A DNA stretch of 64,000 nucleotides from UBA5314 sp035560815 (lineage in GTDB: Bacteria > Bacillota > Syntrophomonadia > Syntrophomonadales > Syntrophomonadaceae). Every line of letters begins with the position of its first letter. Within the stretch, counting starts at the first letter, position 1. Position numbers and translations under genes: made by a program. The DNA is taken from assembly GCA_035560815.1 (NCBI GenBank), contig DATMYR010000040.1, positions 1-64,000 on the forward strand, written 5' to 3'. The notes below the pieces were generated by a model. The model worked only from the letters and a program-made list of their open reading frames with translations. It was not told the DNA's origin and ran no database searches. Positions 35,313 through 44,346 of this stretch are shown in pieces.

Positions 35313-37031
35313 TTAGAATAGAAAATACCTTTGCGCCAGGGACAGGGCGGCCAGCGGTTCACAGGTTAAATGCTCCCCATCGGCTCTCACTTCATAGGTT
35401 TCCGGGTCAACTTCTATGACCGGGGTGGCATCATTTAAGACCATATCCTTTTTAGACAAGGTGCGGCAGCCGGAAACCGGGGCTAGACTCTTCTGCAGTT
35501 TCAAGGTTTCCAGGGAGCCGTTTTCCATGGCAGCCTGAGAAACAAAGGTCAAGCAAGTATTGTTCCTGGCTCCCCCATAAGCGCCAAACATGTTGCGGTA
35601 TATAACTGGTTGCGGGGTGGGGATGGAGGCGTTGGCATCTCCCATTTTGCTGGCCGCGATGAAACCGCCCTTGATGATCATTTCCGGTTTAACACCGAAC
35701 ATGGCCGGCTGCCAGAGGACGATATCAGCCATTTTATCCTTCTCCAGGGAACCCACATGCCGGGATATTCCATGAGTTATGGCGGGATTGATGGTGTATT
35801 TGGCGATATATCTCTTTACCCGGAAATTATCATTTTCCCCGGTTTCCCCCTTGAGAAAGCCCCGCTGTTTCTTCATTTTGTCGGCTGTCTGCCAGGTCCT
35901 GGTGATTACCTCACCCACCCGGCCCATCGCCTGGGAGTCAGAACTCATCATGCTGAAAACACCCAGGTCATGCAGGATATCTTCCGCGGCAATGGTTTCC
36001 GGTCGTATCCGGGAATCGGCAAAAGCTACATCCTCAGGGACTTTACTGTCAAGATGGTGACAGACCATCAACATATCCAGATGTTCGTCAATGGTATTGA
36101 TGGTAAAGGGCATGGTGGGGTTGGTGGAAGAAGGCAGTACATTGAGCAGAGAGGCAATCCTGATGATGTCGGGGGCATGCCCGCCTCCCGCGCCCTCGGT
36201 ATGAAATGTATGAATAGTCCGGCCATCGATGGCCCGCATGGTATCCTCGACGAATCCTGCTTCATTCAGGGTGTCGCTGTGGATGGCCACCTGCACGTCA
36301 TAGTCGTCAGCTACCTTCAGGCAGGTATCTATCGCCCCGGGGGTGGTTCCCCAGTCTTCGTGGAGCTTGAGACCGATAGCCCCGGCCATCACCTGTTCAA
36401 CCAGCGGCTTCTGAAAAGATGCGTTGCCTTTGCCCAGGAAGCCTAGGTTCATGGGAAAGTGATCGGCCGCCTGCAGCATGCGATGGATGTTGAAAGCTCC
36501 CGGTGTGCAGGTGGTGGCATTGGTCCCATCGGCTGGTCCCGTCCCGCCGCCGATCATGGTAGTAATGCCGCTGAATAAAGCCGTTTGAATCTGCTGCGGG
36601 CAGATGAAATGAATATGGGTGTCAATACCGCCGGGGGTGGCAATCAGCCCTTCACCGGCAATGACCTCGGTAGCCGCACCGATTACCAGGCCAGCCCTGA
36701 CGCCGTCCATAATATCGGGATTTCCAGCTTTGCCGATTCCCGCAATCCTGCCGTCCCGGATGCCGATATCGCCCTTAACGATTCCCCGGGCATCAAGTAT
36801 GATGGCGTTGGTGATGACAAGATCCAGGGCCCCGTCCTGTCGGGAAAGGGATGACGACTGTCCCATGCCGTCCCGGATGGATTTCCCCCCCCCAAACTTG
36901 CACTCATCCCCGTAAACAGTAAAATCATCCTCAATTTCAATGATCAATTCGGTATCCGCCAATCGGATGCAGTCCCCACGGGTTGGCCCATACATCCCGG
37001 CATATTCTTTGCCTGGCATCGTATAACTCAC
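35313..37031 (-). CDS. ureC: Urease alpha subunit UreC
   Basis: 572 residues, full length. It hydrolyses urea to ammonia and carbamate at a di-nickel site. Seen: nickel ligands in GGIDTHIHFICPQQ, the carbamylated Lys in AIGLKLHEDWG, His ligands in VAIHSDTL and GGGHAPDI, active-site VCHHLD and SSDSQAMGR, and the usual end AQRYFLF. GTG start, with AAGGAG ten bases before it; two bases separate it from the ureB stop. Confidence 0.97.
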   Translation of the reverse strand: MSYTMPGKEYAGMYGPTRGDCIRLADTELIIEIEDDFTVYGDECKFGGGKSIRDGMGQSSSLSRQDGALDLVITNAIILDARGIVKGDIGIRDGRIAGIGKAGNPDIMDGVRAGLVIGAATEVIAGEGLIATPGGIDTHIHFICPQQIQTALFSGITTMIGGGTGPADGTNATTCTPGAFNIHRMLQAADHFPMNLGFLGKGNASFQKPLVEQVMAGAIGLKLHEDWGTTPGAIDTCLKVADDYDVQVAIHSDTLNEAGFVEDTMRAIDGRTIHTFHTEGAGGGHAPDIIRIASLLNVLPSSTNPTMPFTINTIDEHLDMLMVCHHLDSKVPEDVAFADSRIRPETIAAEDILHDLGVFSMMSSDSQAMGRVGEVITRTWQTADKMKKQRGFLKGETGENDNFRVKRYIAKYTINPAITHGISRHVGSLEKDKMADIVLWQPAMFGVKPEMIIKGGFIAASKMGDANASIPTPQPVIYRNMFGAYGGARNNTCLTFVSQAAMENGSLETLKLQKSLAPVSGCRTLSKKDMVLNDATPVIEVDPETYEVRADGEHLTCEPLAALSLAQRYFLF

Positions 37032-37033
37032 TA

Positions 37034-37405
37034 CTATTCAACTCCTTTAAAGCCAAGATTTTTCGCCTTCAAGAGAGCCTGGCGGCAACATTCCTGGTCG
37101 TCTACCCGGCCTGCGGTGAGGTCGTTCAAACCATGGACTATTTTTTCACCCCCCAGAAAAACCAGTTGAATCTCCTTCTCTTCTCCGGGTTCGAATCTGA
37201 CCGCTGTTCCCGAAGGGATGTCCAGGCGCATACCGAAGGCCTGATTCCTGGGAAATGATAGACATTTATTCACTTCGAAAAAATGATAATGAGAACCTAC
37301 CTGGACCGGGCGGTCTCCCGTGTTGGCTACTTTGATTACCACGCTGGGCCGGTCCTGGTTCAGAGGAATCACCTGGTTATGAATAAAATATTCACCTGGG
37401 ATCAT
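37034..37405 (-). CDS. ureB: Urease beta subunit UreB
   Basis: 123 residues of the separate-chain UreB type (not fused as in Helicobacter). PGEYFIHNQVIPLNQDRP near the start, VGSHYHFFEVN and RLDIPSGTAVRFEPGEEKEI are typical. It stabilises UreC. It lies between ureA (36 bases upstream) and ureC (2 bases downstream). Confidence 0.96.
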   Translation of the reverse strand: MIPGEYFIHNQVIPLNQDRPSVVIKVANTGDRPVQVGSHYHFFEVNKCLSFPRNQAFGMRLDIPSGTAVRFEPGEEKEIQLVFLGGEKIVHGLNDLTAGRVDDQECCRQALLKAKNLGFKGVE

Positions 37406-37441
37406 AAAACTCCAACCTCCTAAAGAATTGAATTCCCTGGA

Positions 37442-37753
37442 TCAGCGTATGGGATTATGCACGGTGACCAGCTTGCTGCCATCGGGGAAGGTGGCCTCAA
37501 GCTGAATCTCATGGATCATGGCATCTACGCCCTCCATCACCTGATCCCGGCTCAGAATCTGGGCTCCCAATCGCATTAACTCGGTAACCGTTTTCCCGTC
37601 CCGGGCGGCTTCCAATAATTCTGCGCTGATGAGTGCTATGGCTTCAGGATAATTTAGCTTCAGCCCCCGGTCTTTTCTTTTTCTGGCCAGCTCTCCAGCC
37701 ACATGAAGCATCAGCTTTTCCGTTTCTTTGGATGTTAAGTGCACCCTTATCAC
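37442..37753 (-). CDS. ureA: Urease gamma subunit UreA
   Basis: 103 residues. Family features HLTSKETEKLMLHVAGELA, LNYPEAIALISAELLEAARDG and FPDGSKLVTVHNPI. The first codon is GTG at 37753; a second GTG three codons later has the better spaced AGGTG and could be the true start. First structural gene of urease, 29 bases after urtE, so uptake and breakdown genes are probably co-transcribed. Confidence 0.95.
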   Translation of the reverse strand: MIRVHLTSKETEKLMLHVAGELARKRKDRGLKLNYPEAIALISAELLEAARDGKTVTELMRLGAQILSRDQVMEGVDAMIHEIQLEATFPDGSKLVTVHNPIR

Positions 37754-37782
37754 CTGCCTTTCATACTTCGAACCCCATCAAG

Positions 37783-38475
37783 CTAAATGGCGATCTTCTC
37801 CTGTATTTCCTTCAGGTCGATGTCTTTGATGTTTCCCTCCATTACAATGCGGCCTTTATCCATGGCATAACAGTAATCGGCAACTTCCCAAACAAAATCG
37901 ATATACTGCTCAACGATGAGCATACTGATATTTCCCGGCTCTTTTAATTCCTTGATTACCCGGGAAATTTCCTGAATGATGGATGGCTGAATTCCCTCTG
38001 TCGGTTCATCCAACAAGAGCAGTTTGGGTTTGGATACCAGGGCCCGGGCTATGGCCAGCTGCTGCTGCTGCCCGCCGCTTAAATCTCCCCCTTTTTTTTT
38101 GCGCATGTTCTGCAATACCGGGAAGAGTGAAAATATATTGGGGTCCAGACCGGTCTTTTTATCGTTCCTCTCCAGACCCAGGAGCAGATTTTCCTCCACC
38201 CGCAGCTGGGAAAAGATATCCCGCCCCTGGGGTACATAGCCGATTCCCTGTAAAGCCCGTTTATAGGTGGGCATTTTGATCATCTCGCACCCATCCAGCT
38301 CAATACTGCCCTGGGGTGTTTTGATGAGGCCCATGATGCTTTTTAGCAGGGTGGTTTTGCCCACGCCGTTCCGGCCAATCAGGCACACCACCTGGCCCTC
38401 GGCAATCTTGAGGCTGATATTCTGGAGGATGACACTCTCGCCGTAACAGGCTTTCAGGTTGGCAATCTTAAGCAC
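37783..38475 (-). CDS. urtE: Urea ABC transporter ATPase UrtE
   Basis: 230 residues, LivF/UrtE-type ATPase: Walker A IGRNGVGKTTLL, signature GGDLSGGQQQQLAIARAL, Walker B LLLLDEPTEGIQP. The TEGIQPSII run after Walker B is typical of UrtE. GTG 38475 follows AAGAGGTG; the longer frame upstream lies inside urtD. It overlaps urtD by eight bases. Confidence 0.93.
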   Translation of the reverse strand: MLKIANLKACYGESVILQNISLKIAEGQVVCLIGRNGVGKTTLLKSIMGLIKTPQGSIELDGCEMIKMPTYKRALQGIGYVPQGRDIFSQLRVEENLLLGLERNDKKTGLDPNIFSLFPVLQNMRKKKGGDLSGGQQQQLAIARALVSKPKLLLLDEPTEGIQPSIIQEISRVIKELKEPGNISMLIVEQYIDFVWEVADYCYAMDKGRIVMEGNIKDIDLKEIQEKIAI

Positions 38476-39223
38476 AATTGCTGACACCTCTTCCCAGATA
38501 CACCTCAATGACCTTGGGGTTCTTTTGCACTTCCTCCATATCTCCCTCGTCCAGCAGCGCGCCTTCATGAAGTACCGTGACCGTGCTGGCGATTTCCCTG
38601 ACAAAGGCCATATCGTGTTCAACAATCACCAGTGAGCATTCCTGAGAAATTTCTTTCAGGAGTTCTCCGGTCTTTTCCGTCTCCTGCCTGCCCATACCGG
38701 CTACCGGTTCGTCGAGCAGCATGATTTCCGGCTGTTGCACCAGAAGCATACCAATTTCCAGCCATTGTTTCTCTCCATGGGACAATGTTTCCGGCATCTG
38801 GTGCCGTTTCTCGAATAGGCCGATGGTGTCCAGGATCCGTTCGATTCTATCTACCTGCTCCTGTCCCAGCCGGGAAAATAGGGTGGCGAAAATTGTGCGG
38901 TGTTTATCGGCAGCCAGCTCCATATTCTCGTAGATGGTAATCCCGTTAAAAACTGAAGGCACCTGAAACTTACGGCCTATTCCCAGTTCAACAATCTTAT
39001 GTTCCGCCAGTTTGGTTACGTCACTTCCGTCCTTGAAAATGATACGCCCGGCAGCCGGCTTCACCCGGCCGCAAATGGCGTCTAACAGGGTGGTCTTGCC
39101 CGCGCCGTTGGGACCGATAAAACAGTGTATTTCTCCGGTTTTTATGGATGTGCTGAGATGATTGACTGCTTTGAAACCATCAAAACTGACTGTCAGATCA
39201 TTGATTTCTAAAAGACTATCCAT
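38468..39223 (-). CDS. urtD: Urea ABC transporter ATPase UrtD
   Basis: 251 residues, LivG/UrtD-type ATPase: Walker A IGPNGAGKTTLLDAI, GIGRKFQVPSVF after the Q-loop region, signature ETLSHGEKQWLEIGM (SHGEK replaces SGGQ, as is normal in UrtD) and Walker B IMLLDEPVAGMGRQETE. ATG 39223 follows AAGGAG after nine bases. Pairs with UrtE to drive the UrtBC permease. Confidence 0.94.
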   Translation of the reverse strand: MDSLLEINDLTVSFDGFKAVNHLSTSIKTGEIHCFIGPNGAGKTTLLDAICGRVKPAAGRIIFKDGSDVTKLAEHKIVELGIGRKFQVPSVFNGITIYENMELAADKHRTIFATLFSRLGQEQVDRIERILDTIGLFEKRHQMPETLSHGEKQWLEIGMLLVQQPEIMLLDEPVAGMGRQETEKTGELLKEISQECSLVIVEHDMAFVREIASTVTVLHEGALLDEGDMEEVQKNPKVIEVYLGRGVSNCA

Positions 39224-39279
39224 ATACAATCACTCCTTGTTGATAAATTTCCTTCATCATACTGGGGCGTTATGAGGAC

Positions 39280-40371
39280 TCAGACAGGGATGCTACGGGC
39301 TGCGTCATCCTGGCTGATGGTTCTCTTGCTCAATTTACCTTGTATTTGCTGGTAGACTCCCACCAACCCCCGGGGCATGAACATGACGACAGCGATGAAG
39401 GCGAAGCCGATAAAATAGGACCAGATATCGGGGAAATTCTCGCTAAGTCCACTTTTCAGCGAATTGACTAGTATGGCACCGATCATTCCGCCAATTAGGC
39501 TCCCCCTGCCGCCGATGGCCACCCATATGACCATTTCTACGGAAGGCACGATGCCCATTTCTGCCGGTGAGATAATCCCCACCTGAGGCACGAACATAGC
39601 GCCCGCCAATCCGGCCAGGGCAGCAGATATGCAATAGACAAAGACCTTATAGACAGCTGGATTGTAGCCGGAAAATCGAACCCGGTTTTCTCCGTCGCGG
39701 ATGGCGAGCAGGACCTTCCCGGTCCGACTGTCGATGATGAAGCGGCAAAATAGATAGGCTAAGACCAGCATCAACAGGGAGGCATAATAGAGCCCTATTT
39801 TCGTAGAAGCACTGGCCAGCGGGAAGCCGAAAATGGTTTTCAGATTGGTTATGCCATTGGTGCCTCCTGTATAGGCTTGTTGCCCGATGAAAAGAACCAC
39901 AAAGATAATGGACAGGGCCTGGCTCAAAATAGAAAAATAGACTCCCTTGATACGGTTTCTAAATGTCAGAGAACCCACGATAAAAGCCAATAAAGCCGGT
40001 ACCAAGATGGCCATGGCCAGGGCAAAGGGGGCGGAGGCAAAAGGCTTCCAAAAAGCGGGTAGGGCCTCCAGCCCGCTCCAGGACATGAAGTCCGGCAGCC
40101 GCCCGCCGCTGGATTCCAATTTCAAATACATTCCCAGGCAATAGGCTCCCAGGCCGAAATACACACCGTGCCCCAGGCTAAGTATTCCGGTGTAGCCCCA
40201 GATCAAGTCGATGCCCAGGGCCAGGATGGCATAGGCGATAAACTTGCCCAGGAGATTGGTTCTAAAATCGGAAAGAAACAGGGGGGCCAGGCCTAAAACA
40301 ATAAATATGATAAAGATAACGGCATTTTTTCCCTGCAGGTACTTCCTGATTGTTGCTATGATCTGTGCCAA
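39280..40371 (-). CDS. urtC: Urea ABC transporter permease UrtC
   Basis: 363 residues, about ten membrane helices of the LivM type. Family features: AYAILALGIDLIWGYTGILS, LGHGVYFGLGAYCLGMYL and VWVAIGGRGSLIGGMIGA-like run near the C-terminal third. The segment GLEALPAFWKPF is found in UrtC and not in ordinary LivM. TTG start placed by GGGGGGAG seven bases upstream. Confidence 0.92.
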   Translation of the reverse strand: MAQIIATIRKYLQGKNAVIFIIFIVLGLAPLFLSDFRTNLLGKFIAYAILALGIDLIWGYTGILSLGHGVYFGLGAYCLGMYLKLESSGGRLPDFMSWSGLEALPAFWKPFASAPFALAMAILVPALLAFIVGSLTFRNRIKGVYFSILSQALSIIFVVLFIGQQAYTGGTNGITNLKTIFGFPLASASTKIGLYYASLLMLVLAYLFCRFIIDSRTGKVLLAIRDGENRVRFSGYNPAVYKVFVYCISAALAGLAGAMFVPQVGIISPAEMGIVPSVEMVIWVAIGGRGSLIGGMIGAILVNSLKSGLSENFPDIWSYFIGFAFIAVVMFMPRGLVGVYQQIQGKLSKRTISQDDAARSIPV

Positions 40372-40388
40372 AATTTCTCCCCCCTTCT

Positions 40389-41297
40389 CTAGTCATCAAG
40401 CTCGCGGCTGCTAATCGTAAACAAACCCTGGGGTTTCCACTGTAGGAATATGATTACCAGTAGAAACATCAGCACTTTACCCAGAGAGGCATTGGTAAAA
40501 AATTCAAAGCTGGTGCTGCCAATGCCGATGGCGAGGGCTCCGGCTACAGTGCCTATGATTCGGCCTACACCTCCCAGGACTACTACCATAAAGGTGTCAA
40601 CCAGATAGTTGGTACCCAGGGTGGGCCCGATCGAACCCAGCAGAGTGAGCGCGCAGCCTGATATACCGGCCAGCCCCGATCCCAGGGCAAAAGTCAGGGC
40701 ATCAATTTTCCTGGTATTAATGCCCAGGCTCTCAGCCATGCTCCGGTTCTGCATTACCGCCCGGATCCGGCGTCCGCTGGCAGTCTGGTACAGGAAAAGA
40801 TAAACCCCCAGGATGCATAAGGACACCAGCAATATGATGAACAGCCTTTTGTAAGGAAGCTGCAGGTTTCCCATGAGAAGAATGCCCCCGTCCAGCCAGC
40901 GGGGACTCTTTACATCCACATTGGGAGCCCCGAAGATACTTCTGGCCAACTGCTGCAAAATCAGGCTCACCCCCCAGGTGGCCAGAATACTGTCAATTGC
41001 CCTACCATACAGACGTTTGATAATGGTTATTTCCAATAGGTATCCCACCAGGGCGGTTATGATGAAAGCAGCCGGTAGGGCAAAAATGAAATAGCTGTTG
41101 AATAAGCTCTTATCAAAATAGGTGGCAAACACCTTTTGAGTCATATAGGCGACATAGGCGCCAATCATGATCAGTTCTCCATGGGCCATGTTGATGATCT
41201 TCATCAGGCCAAAAATGATGGCCAGACCCAGGGCGGCCAGCATGAGAATAGAGCCTACGCTTATTCCATTAAATATTTGCATTAAATAGGTACTCAT
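40389..41297 (-). CDS. urtB: Urea ABC transporter permease UrtB
   Basis: 302 residues, LivH type, about eight membrane helices. Features: NGISVGSILMLAALGLAIIF, GLMKIINMAHGELIMIGAY, and VVVLGGVGRIIGTVAGAL. ATG 41297 follows GGAGCG; a TTG start 15 bases earlier is also in frame. It ends 17 bases before urtC and follows urtA by 72 bases. Confidence 0.93.
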   Translation of the reverse strand: MSTYLMQIFNGISVGSILMLAALGLAIIFGLMKIINMAHGELIMIGAYVAYMTQKVFATYFDKSLFNSYFIFALPAAFIITALVGYLLEITIIKRLYGRAIDSILATWGVSLILQQLARSIFGAPNVDVKSPRWLDGGILLMGNLQLPYKRLFIILLVSLCILGVYLFLYQTASGRRIRAVMQNRSMAESLGINTRKIDALTFALGSGLAGISGCALTLLGSIGPTLGTNYLVDTFMVVVLGGVGRIIGTVAGALAIGIGSTSFEFFTNASLGKVLMFLLVIIFLQWKPQGLFTISSRELDD

Positions 41298-41369
41298 CGT
41301 TCCACGCTCCAATATATTTTGCCTGTGCAGGAAGCCGGGAAGACTGCCTGCACAGGCAAATCCATACTA

Positions 41370-42620
41370 CTAGTTGCTCAAGCCTTTCCCCCAGTCGTAG
41401 GTTTTGAGGTAGGGATCGGGACGAACAGCTTGACCTGAATTCCAAATTTCCTTGATCATGCCATCAGCCTGAACTTCACCAATTCGAACCGGCTTCCAGA
41501 GATGCTGGTTTTCACCTTCTATTTTTACCAGGCCTTCCGGTGCTTTGAACTCCAGACCTTTGGCTGCCGCCTTGACTTTATCGACATCGACGGAGCCTGC
41601 CTTTTCAACAGCTGCCGCCCAAAGGTAAACGCCATCATAGGCTGCTTCGATAGGATCATCGGTCACCCGGTCCTGTCCGTATTTTGCCTTATATTTCTCT
41701 ACAAAGGCTTTGTTTTCCGGAGTATCGGTGGTTTGGTAATAGTTCCAGGAAACCAGGTGGCCTTTCATATTGTCAGCCCCGATTCCGCGAACTTCTTCTT
41801 CGGCTACGCTTACCGAGCAGGTAGTAAGATCGCTGGAGGTGATTCCCGCATCCTTCAACTGCTTGAAGAAGGCCACATTACTGTCGCCATTCAAAGTGTT
41901 AAAAACCACATCCGGTTTAGCGGCTTTAATCTTGTTAACGATCGTGCTGTAGTCGGTGTAGCCCAGTGGTGTGTATTCTTCCGCCACCAGTTGGCCGCCC
42001 ATAGCATTTAACTCGGCCTTGATGATTTTATTGGCGGTTCTGGGAAATACATAATCAGAACCGATCAGGAAGAATTTTTTGCCTTTGTTTTTCAGCAGCC
42101 ACTCGACTGCGGGGACAATCTGCTGATTAGGTGCGGCTCCGGTGTAGAATATATTCGGAGAAGCCTCCATGCCTTCATACTGAACCGGGTACCAGAGCAA
42201 GCCGTTGTTTTGCTCAAACACCGGCAGAACTGCCTTGCGGCTGGCCGAAGTCCAGCAGCCGAATACGGTGGCTACTTTATCATCCTGTAAAAGCTTCTTG
42301 GCTTTTTCTGCGAAGGTGGGCCAATCGGACGCCCCATCTTCAACAATGGGCTGAATTTTTTTCCCCAGAACTCCGCCTTTGGCGTTGATTTCATCAATCG
42401 CCATCATTTCAGCGTCCTTGACCGATACCTCGCTAATCGCCATAGTCCCGCTTAAAGAATGTAAAATACCGACCTTGATGGTATCTCCGGAATCCTTGGT
42501 AGCCGCGGTTTGGCTGGCCTTTTGAGCCCCGCATCCACTCATCAGCAGCAGTGCCGCCAATAATACCGCCATCACACTCACGGCTTTTATTTTCTGAATT
42601 TTGCAGAGTATTTTTTTCAC
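41370..42620 (-). CDS. urtA: Urea ABC transporter substrate-binding lipoprotein UrtA
   Basis: 416 residues. Lipobox LLLMSGC after a short signal helix, then a type I periplasmic-binding fold of the UrtA/FmdD kind: KVGILHSLSGTMAISE, VEDGASDWPTFAEKA, VFGCWTSASRKAVLPVFE, LLWYPVQYEGMEASPN and QHLWKPVRIGEV. Short-chain amides are the main alternative substrate, but urease immediately downstream argues for urea. GTG 42620 is chosen for its spacing to GGTGG and for the signal peptide; GTG 42632 is the other option. A three-copy structured leader precedes it. Confidence 0.94.
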   Translation of the reverse strand: MKKILCKIQKIKAVSVMAVLLAALLLMSGCGAQKASQTAATKDSGDTIKVGILHSLSGTMAISEVSVKDAEMMAIDEINAKGGVLGKKIQPIVEDGASDWPTFAEKAKKLLQDDKVATVFGCWTSASRKAVLPVFEQNNGLLWYPVQYEGMEASPNIFYTGAAPNQQIVPAVEWLLKNKGKKFFLIGSDYVFPRTANKIIKAELNAMGGQLVAEEYTPLGYTDYSTIVNKIKAAKPDVVFNTLNGDSNVAFFKQLKDAGITSSDLTTCSVSVAEEEVRGIGADNMKGHLVSWNYYQTTDTPENKAFVEKYKAKYGQDRVTDDPIEAAYDGVYLWAAAVEKAGSVDVDKVKAAAKGLEFKAPEGLVKIEGENQHLWKPVRIGEVQADGMIKEIWNSGQAVRPDPYLKTYDWGKGLSN

Positions 42621-43253
42621 TGTATCAACCACCCTTCCAATGTAAAAAATAAGTTCTTATCAATGACAGGACATTTCATGGCCATGAAAATGCTTTCTCT
42701 CATAAATAGCCAGAGGCGCTGCTAGCCATGTTGGGATTCCACGTGGGAATACCATGAGCTATAGCGCCTATGCTATCGTAGCTGGATTTATGAGACATCC
42801 AGGATTCATTTGGGATTACCAGGGGTTAAACAATTCCTGGCCATGGGAACAGTCTTTCTTGATGAAAACCCTAATAAACACCGATAGACGCTAACCATGT
42901 GCTCATTCCTAACGGAAATTACACGATTATAGCGCCTATGCTACCTTAGCTGCATCTAAGAGAGATTCAATCAGCCCATATTCAAATTTGACCTACTACC
43001 AAAGGGCAACATTCCATGGCCATGAACGTTGTTTTCATTGATGACTAAATCCTCCACATACAACAAAAGACGCTCTTAACCAATGCCCTGTTTCCTGCCG
43101 GAAAACACATTGGTTATAGCGCCTATGCTACCTCAAGAGATATAGGAAAAGAATTAATCATCAACTATTGATATTGATTTTACACATTCCTGCTAAAATT
43201 AAATACATCATAAACAAGTTATTTCCCCTTACAATTCTGCAATAATGGAGAAA
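42621..43253. other. Long gap between the AraC-type regulator and urtA
   Basis: 633 bases without a gene. It is filled by three copies of a structured unit (separate entry) with AT-rich spacers of roughly 60 bases. On the minus strand this is the 5' leader or promoter region of the urt-ure operon. No standard -35/-10 pair stood out; no terminator with a clear T-run was seen between the last unit and urtA. Confidence 0.7.
42672..43130 (-). ncRNA. Three tandem copies of an unrecognised structured RNA-like unit before urtA
   Basis: Units lie at 42672-42775, 42833-42943 and 43007-43130. Read in the urtA sense, each begins with TAGCATAGGCGCTATA (identical in all three) and folds as an outer stem (GGCGCT with AGCGCC or AGCGTC), a middle stem (TAGCtCATG/CATGGCTA; TAATCGTGT/ACATGGTTA; TAACCAATG/CATTGGTTA) and an apical TTCC/GGAA hairpin. 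After a linker comes a second hairpin built on TGGCCATG. The middle stem changes in compensating fashion. Several pairs are G-U in this sense and would be A-C on the other strand, which favours an RNA transcribed toward urtA. I do not recognise the class. A DNA-level operator array is the alternative. Confidence 0.6.
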
Positions 43254-44336
43254 TCATTGATTCATCCGCCTGAATTCAATAGGCGTATAGCCGGTATAGT
43301 TTCTAAATAAGCGGGTGAAATAATCGTGGGTACGATAGCCCAGCATTTCACTGACCTCGTAAGTTTTATAGCATCCCGTTTTTATTAAACACTTGGCATG
43401 CTCAATTTTGACCATAGCCACATAGTCATGGAAGTTTAGCCCGGTTTTCTGCTTGAATAGTTTGCCTATATAATCCCTGCTGACATTGATCTCTCTGGCC
43501 ACCATCTCCAATTTGATGTTGTCTTCTACATGACACATGATAAAATCGATGGTCCTTTTTATAATACCATCTGTTTGGTGCAGTTCATATTTTCTGACCA
43601 GTTCCAGCATCGTGTTTACATATTCCAGAAATCGTTCTTGCATTTCATCGCTATTCTCAATGGAGGTCATGGTTCCTTCAAAAAATGAGCCTTCAATTTT
43701 CTCCAGCCAGGGGAAAAGAGTGTAGATCCCCTCATTGATTTCCCGGACCATATTTTCCAGCACCCTTCCCAGCATAAAGGTGTCTGTCCCAAGTACGGAG
43801 GTTAACTCCGCGAAGATGTCCGTGGCTTCCCTGACTGCTTCTGCGCTTCCTGCCAATAAAAAAGTGCTGAGCTTTTTCTGACTGTTCCTGGGGTAATAGA
43901 GCCGCAGGCTTTCATCCATCTGCTTTTTCTCATCCTCGTTTTGATTTTGCTTGAACCGCTTTTCATCCAAATGCAATTTTACCCGGGTAAGGGTTTCTTC
44001 CAGGGTTTCATCATCAATAGGCTTGGTCATATAATCAAACACTCCCAGGCGAATACCCTGTTTGGCGTAATTGAAATCACTGTGGGTACTCAGAAAAATG
44101 ACACAGATATCCCAGCCTATAATCTTTAGTTCTTTTAACAATTCGATACCGTCCATGCCTGGCATTTTGATATCGGTTAACAAGAGATCAAATCCACTGG
44201 AAGCCAGCTTTCTTAAAGCTTCTTTGCCGTCACAGGCTTCATCCGCAATGGAAAAACCGTAGGACTCCCATTTCTTATATCTCTTGAGTATGTATCTTAC
44301 TGTTTTGTCATCATCAACAATCAATACCCTGTACAT
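43254..44336 (-). CDS. Response regulator with AraC-type DNA-binding domain
   Basis: 360 residues. Receiver domain (about 1-120; VLIVDDDKTVRYIL, phospho-Asp in DLLLTDIKMPGMDG, Lys in MTKPIDDE), a helical linker, and two AraC helix-turn-helix motifs at the end (MVAREINVSRDYIGKLFKQK and YEVSEMLGYRTHDYFTRLFR). ATG 44336 follows AAGGGG; the frame is open upstream into the kinase gene but without domain. It is the partner of the hybrid kinase encoded ten bases upstream and is the obvious candidate regulator of the urea operon downstream. Confidence 0.93.
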   Translation of the reverse strand: MYRVLIVDDDKTVRYILKRYKKWESYGFSIADEACDGKEALRKLASSGFDLLLTDIKMPGMDGIELLKELKIIGWDICVIFLSTHSDFNYAKQGIRLGVFDYMTKPIDDETLEETLTRVKLHLDEKRFKQNQNEDEKKQMDESLRLYYPRNSQKKLSTFLLAGSAEAVREATDIFAELTSVLGTDTFMLGRVLENMVREINEGIYTLFPWLEKIEGSFFEGTMTSIENSDEMQERFLEYVNTMLELVRKYELHQTDGIIKRTIDFIMCHVEDNIKLEMVAREINVSRDYIGKLFKQKTGLNFHDYVAMVKIEHAKCLIKTGCYKTYEVSEMLGYRTHDYFTRLFRNYTGYTPIEFRRMNQ

Positions 44337-44346
44337 ATTTTGCCCC

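Noticed and set aside
35610..36446. 278-codon frame antisense to ureC
   Set aside because: It lies wholly inside a full-length, well-conserved ureC on the other strand and has a low-complexity G/H/D-rich content typical of antisense shadows.
42672..43130. CRISPR array
   Set aside because: Only three units, spaced 168 and 187 bases apart, with long degenerate repeats and no cas genes; the pattern is of folded units, not short repeats with spacers.
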